A stretch of 64,000 bases of DNA, from assembly GCF_963677565.1 (NCBI RefSeq), contig NZ_OY781981.1:1612001-1676000 (forward strand). Reading direction: 5' to 3'. The position numbers and the translations under genes were made by a program. This DNA is from an uncultured Draconibacterium sp. (GTDB lineage: Bacteria; Bacteroidota; Bacteroidia; Bacteroidales; Prolixibacteraceae). This document shows positions 19,221-27,190 of this stretch, one piece after another; position 1 is the stretch's first letter; every line of letters starts with the position of its first letter. Below the pieces are notes generated by a model. That model did no database searches and was not told the DNA's origin. It was given only the letters and a program-made list of their open reading frames with translations.

Positions 19221-19359
19221 ATGAATACGTTAGACAGGGACAATTGGAGTCGAAGATTAATCGAAGAATACAAAGAAAGGGTGAAATCCATTAATTGAAT
19301 ACTGGAAAATGAGTAGCGAAGACATGCTGAGAATGTTTGCTGAGCCGGTTAAAGAATAA
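19221..19359 (+). pseudogene. Possible frameshifted remnant of a short ORF
   Basis: An ATG 1 bp after the sulfatase stop opens 25 codons (MNTLDRDNWSRRLIEEYKER...). It then hits TGA at 19296-19298. A one-base shift continues with EYWKMSSEDMLRMFAEPVKE to a stop at 19357-19359. The joined product would be about 45 aa. I do not recognise it. The amino-acid pattern looks protein-like in both halves, which is why I note it; it may equally be chance. Confidence 0.25.
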
Positions 19360-19409
19360 CGTATTTTTTAAATTTGCTCTTTGTTAGAAGAGATATTGGC
19401 ATATAAGAC

Positions 19410-19449
19410 ATAAACAAAGCACTTTCGGTACTGAAAGTGCTTTGTTTAT
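19410..19449. terminator. Strong bidirectional hairpin terminator at the outer left edge of the island
   Basis: A perfect 17-bp stem (19410-19426 with 19433-19449; core CAAAGCACTTTC / GAAAGTGCTTTG) surrounds a 6-nt loop. It lies 4 bp outside the left att copy. Before island insertion it would have been just downstream of the tRNA gene, so it is probably the original tRNA terminator. Confidence 0.75.
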
Positions 19450-19451
19450 TA

Positions 19452-19500
<49 letters not shown>

Positions 19501-19635
19501 TATTGAATGTTTTCCCTTTGTTTCTTTTGTTCTGAATATCAGTAGTTTAAAAATATTTATTTTCTTATTATTTCCCATTTTTTCTTCATATCTTGCAATT
19601 TGTATGTATAATGTATGTATCAAAATTGTAAGTAA

Positions 19636-20865
19636 ATGATTGGAGTTACGACTGCTATAGTGTTGGATAAAAGGATTCAAAAGAAAGATGAAACCTATGC
19701 GGTCAAACTTAGAATAACACATAATCGCTACCAAAAATACTATCCTATAAATGAATTCCTGACAGTTGAAGAATGGGAAAAAACGAATGATAATAAATCT
19801 CGTGGTGACTATAAAAAGAATAGAGTTTATTTTAATCAAATTGAAAAACGTGCTATCGATATTATTAAAGAGCTTCATCCGTTTTCATTTCCAGCTTTTG
19901 AGAAAAAATTTAATCAAGACTCTACAAAGCAATTAGATGCGTTAATGCTAATGCAAAGTTACATCGACAAACTAAAGGAAGAAAAAAGGTTTGGGTCTGC
20001 TCAGACTTATAATGATTCACTAAAGTCAATTAAGAAGTTTAATGCAACCAAGAGAAGAAGGAAGATTTTGGTTTGGACAATAACTTCTGAGTGGCTGCAA
20101 GAGTATGAAGGCTGGATGAAAGATAAAGGTAGGTCTGTAACTACTATTGGGATGTATTTAAGATGTTTGAGAACTATCGTAAATATTGCAATTGAAAACG
20201 GAAGTTTAAGTAAGGATGAATACCCCTTTGGAAAGAGAAAGTATCAAATTCCGACTTCGAGAAATGTAAAAAAGGCTTTGACACTTACAGATATAAAAAA
20301 AATTTTTGATTACAAACCGGTTGATGTTTATGAAGAAAGAGCCAGAGATTTTTGGATTTTGAGCTACTTGTGTAATGGCATTAACATTAAAGATATTGCC
20401 TTGCTGCAAAACAAAAATATACAAGGAAATAAGCTAATATTTCTTAGAGCTAAGACTGAGAATACGTCAAAGTCTGAATTAAAGGAAATCTCAGTTCCGA
20501 TAAATGATGAGATAAAAAGCATAATAGCCAAATGGGGCAATGAATCACAAGATAAAGATGATTACATTTTTAGTTTTATCAGTAAAGGTGATAGTCCTGA
20601 AAAGCAGTTTAATAAGATTAAGTATGCCATCAAAAAGATTAACAAATTCTTGAAAAAGATTGGTGAAACATTGGAGCTCAATTTAAAACTAACCACCTAC
20701 ACCGCCAGGCATTCCTATGCTACAGTGCTTAAACGCTCTGGTGCACCTATAGAGTTCATCTCAGAGAGCCTGGGACATAAAGACTTGAAAACAACAGAGA
20801 ACTATCTTGATTCATTTGAGGATGAGGTTAAAGAAGCATATCAAAAAAAGTTGTTGGACTTTTAA
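19636..20865 (+). CDS. Tyrosine recombinase / island integrase
   Basis: This 409-aa protein has an N-terminal arm-binding type segment (YAVKLRITHNRYQKYYPI), a SAM-like core-binding domain (about residues 105-200) and a C-terminal catalytic domain. Catalytic elements are TARHSYATVLKRSG (HxxR), LGHKDLKTTENYL (second His and nucleophile Tyr) and a final helix. Where most members have the first catalytic Arg, this protein reads YLCNGINIKDIALL with no Arg, as in the IntDOT-type enzymes of Bacteroidota. It is 135 bp from attL, the normal position for the enzyme that integrates and excises this island. Confidence 0.94.
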   Translation: MIGVTTAIVLDKRIQKKDETYAVKLRITHNRYQKYYPINEFLTVEEWEKTNDNKSRGDYKKNRVYFNQIEKRAIDIIKELHPFSFPAFEKKFNQDSTKQLDALMLMQSYIDKLKEEKRFGSAQTYNDSLKSIKKFNATKRRRKILVWTITSEWLQEYEGWMKDKGRSVTTIGMYLRCLRTIVNIAIENGSLSKDEYPFGKRKYQIPTSRNVKKALTLTDIKKIFDYKPVDVYEERARDFWILSYLCNGINIKDIALLQNKNIQGNKLIFLRAKTENTSKSELKEISVPINDEIKSIIAKWGNESQDKDDYIFSFISKGDSPEKQFNKIKYAIKKINKFLKKIGETLELNLKLTTYTARHSYATVLKRSGAPIEFISESLGHKDLKTTENYLDSFEDEVKEAYQKKLLDF

Positions 20866-20874
20866 ATTCGGACA

Positions 20875-21219
20875 ATGAAAGACAGTAAATCAACTATTAA
20901 ACAGCCTTTAAACTATTTGAGATACTTTTTCCTAAACAAGGGGTTGGAAAAGGAAGAGCAGAACTTCTTCAATTATTGGATAGAACAAAAACAAAAGTCA
21001 CCCAAAAGTATTGATATTTGGCCAGATAGAGTAATGGTTAGCGTTCAGGGAGAATTGGACACAATTGATACAATACCATACAAATTATATGATGCTTTAA
21101 GAGGTAAGCTTTTTAATGAGGTAACAATCGCCAAAGAAAATATTGATAAGGCTGTAGCAGAAATAACTTTTAACAATAATTCACCTGACCTGTTTTTAAA
21201 TGTCCAGGCAAATCTTTAA
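20875..21219 (+). CDS. Hypothetical protein (114 aa)
   Basis: It starts 9 bp after the integrase stop, so it is probably co-transcribed. The sequence begins MKDSKSTIKQPLNYLRYFFLNKG and contains IDIWPDRVMVSVQGELDTID. There is no signal peptide, membrane segment or motif I recognise. Predicted mixed alpha/beta, soluble. Its place directly behind the integrase could mean a role in recombination control, but nothing in the sequence proves this. Confidence 0.6.
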   Translation: MKDSKSTIKQPLNYLRYFFLNKGLEKEEQNFFNYWIEQKQKSPKSIDIWPDRVMVSVQGELDTIDTIPYKLYDALRGKLFNEVTIAKENIDKAVAEITFNNNSPDLFLNVQANL

Positions 21220-21249
21220 AAAAAAATATATCAAGAGAGTTATTCCGCA

Positions 21250-21735
21250 ATGAGAGAGTTCTCATTTGCTGTGAAATATATGAATGATATACTTGCGCAG
21301 ATTAATTCTTACTTGATTGATAAAGAAAAGTATTCGTTATTAGAAGTAGTTAGCGGAGAGAATGATAGTTCTCTGGTTAATGAACTGTTTGATTTTTTAT
21401 ATAAACGAGAAATAATAACTACAGCGGACTACAGGAGTTTTATTGAACTGATTGAAAAATTTATAGAAAACTTTGAAGACCAAAATATTTCACCGTCGAG
21501 GAAGTTTGATATAAGGGATGAAAACAAAAGTCTGATAAGATATTGCTTTTTCTTATTACAAAAAGCGCAACCAAAATCAAGGGGTACTAAAAAATATTTC
21601 ATAAAATTTATGCAAGAAGTATTCATTAATTATGAGAATGATAAATCACTTAGTAATCACTTTTCAGAACCACCTATAGAATTGTTAGACTGGTATCCTG
21701 ACAAAGTAAAAGAAGCAATGCGAAAAGATACTTAG
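21250..21735 (+). CDS. Hypothetical protein (161 aa)
   Basis: A helix-rich soluble protein (MREFSFAVKYMNDILAQINSYLIDKEKYSLLEVV ... FIKFMQEVFINYENDKSLSNHF ... WYPDKVKEAMRKDT). It is 30 bp after the preceding ORF on the same strand. The C-terminal WYPDKVKEAM echoes the WPDRVMV segment of the neighbour, but the similarity is too short to mean much. No known domain is recognised. Confidence 0.6.
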   Translation: MREFSFAVKYMNDILAQINSYLIDKEKYSLLEVVSGENDSSLVNELFDFLYKREIITTADYRSFIELIEKFIENFEDQNISPSRKFDIRDENKSLIRYCFFLLQKAQPKSRGTKKYFIKFMQEVFINYENDKSLSNHFSEPPIELLDWYPDKVKEAMRKDT

Positions 21736-21998
21736 TCATCATCAATTTTTAATACCTCAGATTAAGTTTCTTTTATTGTTTTTTAAAGGAGATGTTTTCT
21801 TTCTGACATCACTATTTCAATATCCCTTTTCCCCTTCGAAATCCCATCAGATTTCGAATTAAACAATGTTCATTTAAGAATTATCCCATTCAATTTCACT
21901 TTTCTACATCTTGAAGCACCAGTACATTGCATGTATCAATATTGAATAAATTATGATGCTGTGCACAGCATAATTATTAATGTAAAAGATTAATTATT

Positions 21999-22295
21999 AT
22001 GAGTACAAATTCGAAAGAGCTTGAAAAGTTGAATCAACTTCTGTCCCAGCAGAACTTGATGAAAAAGGAGGTTTTGACTGTAGATGAGGCAAGTATTTAC
22101 TTAGGTATAAGCAAGTCAAATCTATACAAGAAAACTTCAGCCCAGAAAATCCCTCACTATAAACCCGAGGGAAAGATAATTTACTTCAAAAGGGAAGAAC
22201 TTGATGATTGGATGCTTCGGAACAGACAGTCTACTGTGGAAGAAATCTCAGATAAGGCAGCAAATCTAATTATTAGGAAAGGGGGTTTGTCATGA
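21999..22295 (+). CDS. Excisionase-like helix-turn-helix protein
   Basis: In this 98-aa protein the centre matches the HTH_17/MerR-like excisionase pattern: VLTVDEASIYLGISKSNLYKKTSAQKIPHYKPEGKIIYFKREELDDWM, ending with the typical wing and the W/L pair. Proteins of this type bind DNA as recombination directionality factors or as small regulators in Bacteroidota islands. The stop codon overlaps the next start by 4 bp, so it is translationally coupled to the 104-aa protein and then the SF3 helicase. Confidence 0.8.
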   Translation: MSTNSKELEKLNQLLSQQNLMKKEVLTVDEASIYLGISKSNLYKKTSAQKIPHYKPEGKIIYFKREELDDWMLRNRQSTVEEISDKAANLIIRKGGLS

Positions 22296-22606
22296 TGTTA
22301 TTTTCAATAACCAAGGAAATGGCTAATCCTACTAATGTGTTATTTTATTACACAGAGATTCAGGACATGTTTGATTTCGCTTTTAATTTTCGATTCATCA
22401 AAGAATTAGATTTAATTGAATGGTGTGAAGATGATTCAGATGAGTGGAAGCCAATGACAGAAGGAATTTACAAGTTTATTTCAGCTTCATTTTTGAAATA
22501 TAAACAAACCATTTTCCCTGCTGACGCTGTTGAGCATTTCATGAAGCTCTATTTATGCGGGACATCACAAGACCAAGGTGAAACCATTAATAGGGAGGAG
22601 GATTGA
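22292..22606 (+). CDS. Hypothetical protein between excisionase-like and helicase genes (104 aa)
   Basis: It starts inside the end of the HTH gene (ATGA overlap) and ends 3 bp before the helicase gene, so it is a firm operon member. It is acidic, with MLFSITKEMANPTNVLFYYTEIQDMFDFAFNF and CEDDSDEWKPMTEGIYKF. It has no signal or membrane segment and no family that I recognise. A replication accessory role is possible from position only. Confidence 0.65.
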   Translation: MMLFSITKEMANPTNVLFYYTEIQDMFDFAFNFRFIKELDLIEWCEDDSDEWKPMTEGIYKFISASFLKYKQTIFPADAVEHFMKLYLCGTSQDQGETINREED

Positions 22607-22609
22607 AAG

Positions 22610-24070
22610 ATGGGTGACAATAACACAAATTATCAAGTTACTGCAAATCCGCTCGACAGTTTTGTTTTTTGGAGCGGTAAAGGTAAAATTATACCGCATT
22701 TACTTTATGTCTTTTTCTCAAAGTTAGGTATCGGCAGATACTTCCCAGATGACACTAAATGGAAGAACTCGGAGTCAATCATTGTTAAGATTGTTGGAAA
22801 TGTTGTTTCGGAAGTCAATGTAGCTTATTTGATAGAAATTGCGAAGAACCACATTGTTGAAATGACAGAAGAGAGTGGTGAAAGTGGTCCAATATTGGAT
22901 TCGTTTCATCGAAGTACTTCGCTTTTTGGTGATAAAAACTTAAAGCTACTACCTATTCTGAGATTAGACTTCATTTCAGATGATAAGGATACAGGATATT
23001 TCTTTTTTAGAAATGGTGTTGTTAAAGCTACAGCTGAGGAAATAACCATTGATAGCTACGATGAATATGACGAGTATGTCTGGGAAAGCAGTATTGTTGA
23101 TTTAGATTTCACTTTTATTGATGATGCAGAGCTAATTCATAATGATACATTTTTGAGTTTCATGACCGATTTGACCAAAGTTGAGGATGAGGAGAAATCA
23201 GAAAAACGATTCATCTCTTTGTCAACAGCAGTTGGTTACCTCTTACATCGATTTAAGGATGGCACTTCAACAAAAGCAATCATACTTATGGATGTTTATG
23301 TCAATGGTATGCCAAATGGTGGAAGTGGGAAAACCTTGCTTATGACAGCAGTAGGGAAAATCAGAAACCTTGCAATCATTGACGGGAAGAAATATGACCA
23401 GAAAGAATGGTTTGGACTTTCATCGGTTGAACTTGATACAGGAGTTGTTTTGTTCGATGATGTCAAGCAGGAGTTTAATTTTGAGCTAATCTTCCCCTTA
23501 ATGAGTACAGGACTTTTCAGGAGAAGAAAATATGAGAATCATGTTTTTATTCCTCATGAAAAAGCTCCAAAGATTGCAATAACAACAAACTATGCCATAA
23601 ACGGCAGTAGTAATTCATTTAAGAGGAGGATGTTTGAGTTTGAGGTTTCTACAACATACTCTGCAGATTATACCCCTCGTGACAAATACGGCAAGAACTT
23701 CTTTGACGATTGGTCTAATGAGGAGTGGAATTACTTCTACAATACAATGATTAAATGCTTGCAATTATTTCTTAGTGATGGTTTGATTGAATCAGAACCA
23801 ATAAATATCAGGCTTACCAAGTTAGTAAATACGACTTGCGAGGAATTCTTTGAATTTGCAAATCACAAGATAGTCTTAAACAATCAGTTAAATAAAAAAG
23901 AACTGTATTTGGACTTCGTTGGTGATTACCCTGAGTTCAAAACACAGCTTAGACAACGAACTTTTACTAATTGGCTTCGCTCATGGGGGGAATTTAAGAA
24001 ATTAAAGGTTACAGAAGGTCATACTGGCAGTGTGCGATATGTCTTATATTCTGAACAGTCTTCAACCTAA
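22610..24070 (+). CDS. SF3-type helicase (primase-helicase family) for island replication
   Basis: In this 486-aa protein the ATPase core is clear: Walker A NGGSGKTLLM (about residues 236-245), Walker B VVLFDDVKQE (about 279-288), and sensor-1-like KIAITTNYAINGSSNSFKRRMFEFEV, where an Arg pair may serve as the finger. This arrangement is that of superfamily 3 helicases in P4-like and plasmid replication proteins (DUF5906-type). The N-terminal 200 residues show no primase motif that I can see, so priming may be lost or supplied by the host. Expected role: unwinding at the island origin after excision. Confidence 0.78.
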   Translation: MGDNNTNYQVTANPLDSFVFWSGKGKIIPHLLYVFFSKLGIGRYFPDDTKWKNSESIIVKIVGNVVSEVNVAYLIEIAKNHIVEMTEESGESGPILDSFHRSTSLFGDKNLKLLPILRLDFISDDKDTGYFFFRNGVVKATAEEITIDSYDEYDEYVWESSIVDLDFTFIDDAELIHNDTFLSFMTDLTKVEDEEKSEKRFISLSTAVGYLLHRFKDGTSTKAIILMDVYVNGMPNGGSGKTLLMTAVGKIRNLAIIDGKKYDQKEWFGLSSVELDTGVVLFDDVKQEFNFELIFPLMSTGLFRRRKYENHVFIPHEKAPKIAITTNYAINGSSNSFKRRMFEFEVSTTYSADYTPRDKYGKNFFDDWSNEEWNYFYNTMIKCLQLFLSDGLIESEPINIRLTKLVNTTCEEFFEFANHKIVLNNQLNKKELYLDFVGDYPEFKTQLRQRTFTNWLRSWGEFKKLKVTEGHTGSVRYVLYSEQSST

Positions 24071-24152
24071 TAACCAACCTTGCATCCAGTCTGCTTTTAG
24101 AGTGCTTTTAACTTGGTGTAAGGCTTTATTTCTAACACATAAACTTTAAATT

Positions 24153-24518
24153 ATGGAAAATCTTAATAGATATAATTTATCTCAGGCAGCGAGAATTCTC
24201 AATATTAAAAGTATTGGAAGGTCAAAGATTTATAAAATACTGCGGAAATTAAGTATCGTTGATGAGACAAATAAGCCCTTTCAAAGATTTATTGATGAGG
24301 GCTATTTGGATTTTGGGTTGCCAACTATTCGTATACCAGGTTTTACGGTTCAAACACCGGTGACATTGGTAGTTGGAGAAAGGGGACTGGAATTCCTGAG
24401 AAATGTAATCGAGGGCTACTTGAAAGAGAATCAAGGTCCTGTCATTTATAAGAGAAAGAGCAAGAGAATAACTTTTGATGGTGATAGCATCATAATTGAA
24501 GATGCTTTTGAGGAATAA
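24153..24518 (+). CDS. KilAC-like / antirepressor-type DNA-binding protein
   Basis: In this 121-aa protein the N-terminal half (LSQAARILNIKSIGRSKIYKILRKLSIVDETNKPFQRFIDEGYLD) matches the C-terminal DNA-binding domain of phage antirepressors: an HTH followed by a strand with a conserved YF/L turn. The rest (LVVGERGLEFLRNVIEGYL) continues that fold. No BRO/KilA N-terminal domain is attached. It lies 82 bp after the helicase gene and ends at a terminator. A regulatory role in island control is plausible. Confidence 0.7.
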   Translation: MENLNRYNLSQAARILNIKSIGRSKIYKILRKLSIVDETNKPFQRFIDEGYLDFGLPTIRIPGFTVQTPVTLVVGERGLEFLRNVIEGYLKENQGPVIYKRKSKRITFDGDSIIIEDAFEE

Positions 24519-24523
24519 AACTC

Positions 24524-24552
24524 AAGCCTGCCTTAATGGTAGGCTTTTTTTA
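24524..24552 (+). terminator. Intrinsic terminator after the antirepressor-like gene
   Basis: AAGCCTGCC (24524-24532) pairs with GGTAGGCTT (24538-24546), a 9-bp stem with one G-T pair and a 5-nt loop, followed by a T7 run. It separates the replication genes from the defence operon. Confidence 0.8.
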
Positions 24553-24597
24553 TGACCAATAATCATAATAATTGAATAAAATTTATAATTTTAGCAA

Positions 24598-24612
24598 TGA
24601 GTGTTACACTCA
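24598..24612 (+). promoter_or_regulatory. 15-bp dyad near the promoter of the helicase/RelA operon (candidate operator)
   Basis: TGAGTG-TTA-CACTCA is a perfect 6-bp dyad with a 3-bp centre. It lies 4 bp after a near-consensus -7 element (TAatTTTA, 24586-24593), so it would overlap the transcription start, 74 bp before the helicase ATG. The position suggests a repressor site. The regulator is unknown. Confidence 0.4.
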
Positions 24613-24685
24613 ACTAAAAAAAACAAAAACCAATTTCATTTCCATCATTGTTATGATGGAACTAATTTAACCTGCGAAAAATACA

Positions 24686-26971
24686 ATGCTATCACAGTTA
24701 GAGTATCCAAGAAAACTAAAATATAGTTCGGATAGTAACCATCTTCCAATTGAGTTTTATTTGGACACGATACCTCATTGTAAAAGAATTGATTTAAAAC
24801 TGGGATACTTTAGTAGTAATGCTATAAGAACCTTATCATATAGTTTTGCTCAGTTTATTTTTAATGGAGGTACTCTTCGAATTGTCACGAATCATTATCT
24901 CTCAAAAAAAGATAACGATATCTTGGTTGAAATCCCGGGGGAAGGTTTTAGAGCAACTGAAGTACAACAATTCTTGACAAAAGATCTCGCTAGGTTAGAA
25001 GAAATTATTCGAAATGGAGAACAACATTTTTTTGATTGTTTGAAATATTTGAGAAAGAATAATCGGTTGATTATTCAACCAGTCATGCTTAAACCTAAAG
25101 GGATGGTACATTACAAAGAGGGGTTATTGTATGATGGGAAAGATACGTTGTTTTTTGAGGGGAGTTGTAATTTTACTTATAAAGGATTAGTTGAGAATGC
25201 AGAGAGTATTAGCATTTGGAGATCATGGGGAGAGAACAATGAAACAGACCGAATCAAAGATGAACAAGAGGGCTTTGAAACTATCATTACAAGATCGAAT
25301 GACTATTACAAATATTTATCAGTAAATGAAATTGAAGAGGTAATATTTAAAAAGGGACAAAATAAGAATCTTGACGAATTAATTGAAGAAGAATTAACTG
25401 TCTTAAAAAAGTTGAACGATATACCTATTATTAAAAGGAGATATAAGAAACATGTAGAAGAATTCGAAAAAAAAGTATTTAAGCAAAATAGTGAGCCAAA
25501 ATTTCCTTTTGAAGGGAAAGCCAGGGATTATCAAAACAGAGCATACACCAAATGGGTCGAGAATAATTATAAGGGCATTTTCGCTATGGCTACCGGAACT
25601 GGTAAGACTATTACTTCGTTGAACTGTCTTCTTAATATGTACAAAGATTCTAAATATTACCAATGTATTATTGTTGTTCCAACTCTAGTATTACTTAGTC
25701 AGTGGATTAAAGAGGTTAAGAAATTCAATTTTGATAATGTGTTTACTTCCTCAGCCAGCGGATGGGAGAAAGACCTGAGTTTGTTCTTATTTCTTGCCTC
25801 AAATGGAGAAGAAATTAATTTCATTTTTATAACAACTTATGCATCATTTAATAGCACAAAGACTCAAAGAATTATTAGAAACAAAAAATTGGATAATGTT
25901 CTATTAATTGCTGATGAGGTTCATAATCTGGGATCCAGAAAATCGATAAATAACATTGCACACAATATAACTCAAAGGATCGGTCTGTCTGCGACACCTA
26001 ATAGGAAGTATGATGATCATGGATCAAATGTTGTTGAGGAATATTTCAATTCATTTTCGCCGTGTTACACTTTTAGTTTTCCATTATTAAGAGCTATTAA
26101 CGAGAATTATTTGACAAAATATGAATACTATCCTTTTTTTGCATCGCTCACTTATGATGAAATTAAAGAGTATAAAGGACTATCTAAAGAGCTATTAAAA
26201 CATTATGATTTCAAAAGGAATGTTTATAAGGAATCAGCTGAGTTTCTTTTAATACAACGAAAAAGAATAATACACCAAGCACAGAATAAGAAAATAGTTT
26301 TTCGTGAAATTTTGGATAATTTGATAAAGCTTGAAGAGGGTAATCTATCGCATACATTAGTGTATGTGCCAGAAGGGTATGAACATGATTATTCAGAAGC
26401 GGACGATTATAATATTGCTGATGAAGATCTCCGAATTATCAATGAATATTCTAAAATAATAAATGAATATGGTCTTACTACCTATCAAATATTGTCTGAA
26501 ACAAAAGAAAGAGATGAGGTTTTGGATCGATTTAATAAAGGTCGAATTTCGGTATTAACTGCGATGAAAACGCTTGATGAAGGTGTTGATGTGCCAGCAA
26601 CGAGAAATGCTATTTTTTGTGCTAGCACAGGCAATCCAAGACAGTTCATTCAAAGGAGAGGACGAATCTTAAGACGATATGAAGAGAAGGAAATGGCAAG
26701 AATCTACGATATTGTTATTGTCCCTTCGTCACAGTGTTGGGAAGAAGAACCTATTCATATCCGCGAGAAACTCCAAATCATGGAGAAAAATATATTTAGA
26801 AGTGAAATCTATCGAATCGCAAATTTTCTATACGCATGTGAGAACAGGCAGGATCTTTCAATCGGGAAAGATGAAAACTTGCAAAAAATAGTGGAGCTAG
26901 CTTCAAAATTTGAAATAGACTTAGATGGATTAATCATTGAATTAATTCAAGAAGATAATAATTGTAATTAA
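24686..26971 (+). CDS. PLD-nuclease / SF2 helicase fusion, likely restriction enzyme of the phosphorothioation system
   Basis: In this 761-aa protein the N-terminal domain (about 1-200) has a single phospholipase-D-type motif: HYK at 142-144, Asp150 and EGSCNF at 158-163. An SF2 helicase follows, with motif I ATGTGKT (302-308), motif II DEVH (410-413), motif III-like GLSATPNR (433-440), and motif VI QFIQRRGRILRR (about 653-664). PLD plus SF2 helicase is the layout of DNA-cutting enzymes such as SauUSI, where the helicase moves on DNA and the PLD dimer cuts. The gene starts a five-gene operon that faces dndCDE. TIGRFAMs includes a family named DNA phosphorothioation system restriction enzyme; whether this protein belongs to it needs a profile search. 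It should cut DNA lacking phosphorothioate. Confidence 0.85.
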   Translation: MLSQLEYPRKLKYSSDSNHLPIEFYLDTIPHCKRIDLKLGYFSSNAIRTLSYSFAQFIFNGGTLRIVTNHYLSKKDNDILVEIPGEGFRATEVQQFLTKDLARLEEIIRNGEQHFFDCLKYLRKNNRLIIQPVMLKPKGMVHYKEGLLYDGKDTLFFEGSCNFTYKGLVENAESISIWRSWGENNETDRIKDEQEGFETIITRSNDYYKYLSVNEIEEVIFKKGQNKNLDELIEEELTVLKKLNDIPIIKRRYKKHVEEFEKKVFKQNSEPKFPFEGKARDYQNRAYTKWVENNYKGIFAMATGTGKTITSLNCLLNMYKDSKYYQCIIVVPTLVLLSQWIKEVKKFNFDNVFTSSASGWEKDLSLFLFLASNGEEINFIFITTYASFNSTKTQRIIRNKKLDNVLLIADEVHNLGSRKSINNIAHNITQRIGLSATPNRKYDDHGSNVVEEYFNSFSPCYTFSFPLLRAINENYLTKYEYYPFFASLTYDEIKEYKGLSKELLKHYDFKRNVYKESAEFLLIQRKRIIHQAQNKKIVFREILDNLIKLEEGNLSHTLVYVPEGYEHDYSEADDYNIADEDLRIINEYSKIINEYGLTTYQILSETKERDEVLDRFNKGRISVLTAMKTLDEGVDVPATRNAIFCASTGNPRQFIQRRGRILRRYEEKEMARIYDIVIVPSSQCWEEEPIHIREKLQIMEKNIFRSEIYRIANFLYACENRQDLSIGKDENLQKIVELASKFEIDLDGLIIELIQEDNNCN

Positions 26972-26981
26972 AACTTTTAAA

Positions 26982-27188
26982 ATGGAAACATTTGAAGAAA
27001 AGCTTAAGAAGTCCTTTGTGAAATCTTTGAAAAAAGATGGTTTAGATGAACGCTTGTTGAATTATCTACTAGATAAAATCATTAATGATGTCATAAGTTT
27101 TGAAAGGCAAGAGATTCTTGATTTAGAACAACAAGCAAAAACAATTACAAATAGTTTTATTGAAAAGGCCAAAGAATTAAAAATATAG
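26982..27188 (+). CDS. Small helical protein in the restriction operon (68 aa)
   Basis: The gene lies 10 bp after the helicase gene and 2 bp before the ATPase gene. The product is a short, charged, helix-rich polypeptide (METFEEKLKKSFVKSLKKDG ... FERQEILDLEQQAKTI) with no motif or signal. The tight spacing on both sides and the operon context support a real gene. It may be a small subunit or bridge between helicase and ATPase, but this is inference. Confidence 0.65.
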   Translation: METFEEKLKKSFVKSLKKDGLDERLLNYLLDKIINDVISFERQEILDLEQQAKTITNSFIEKAKELKI

Positions 27189-27190
27189 TT

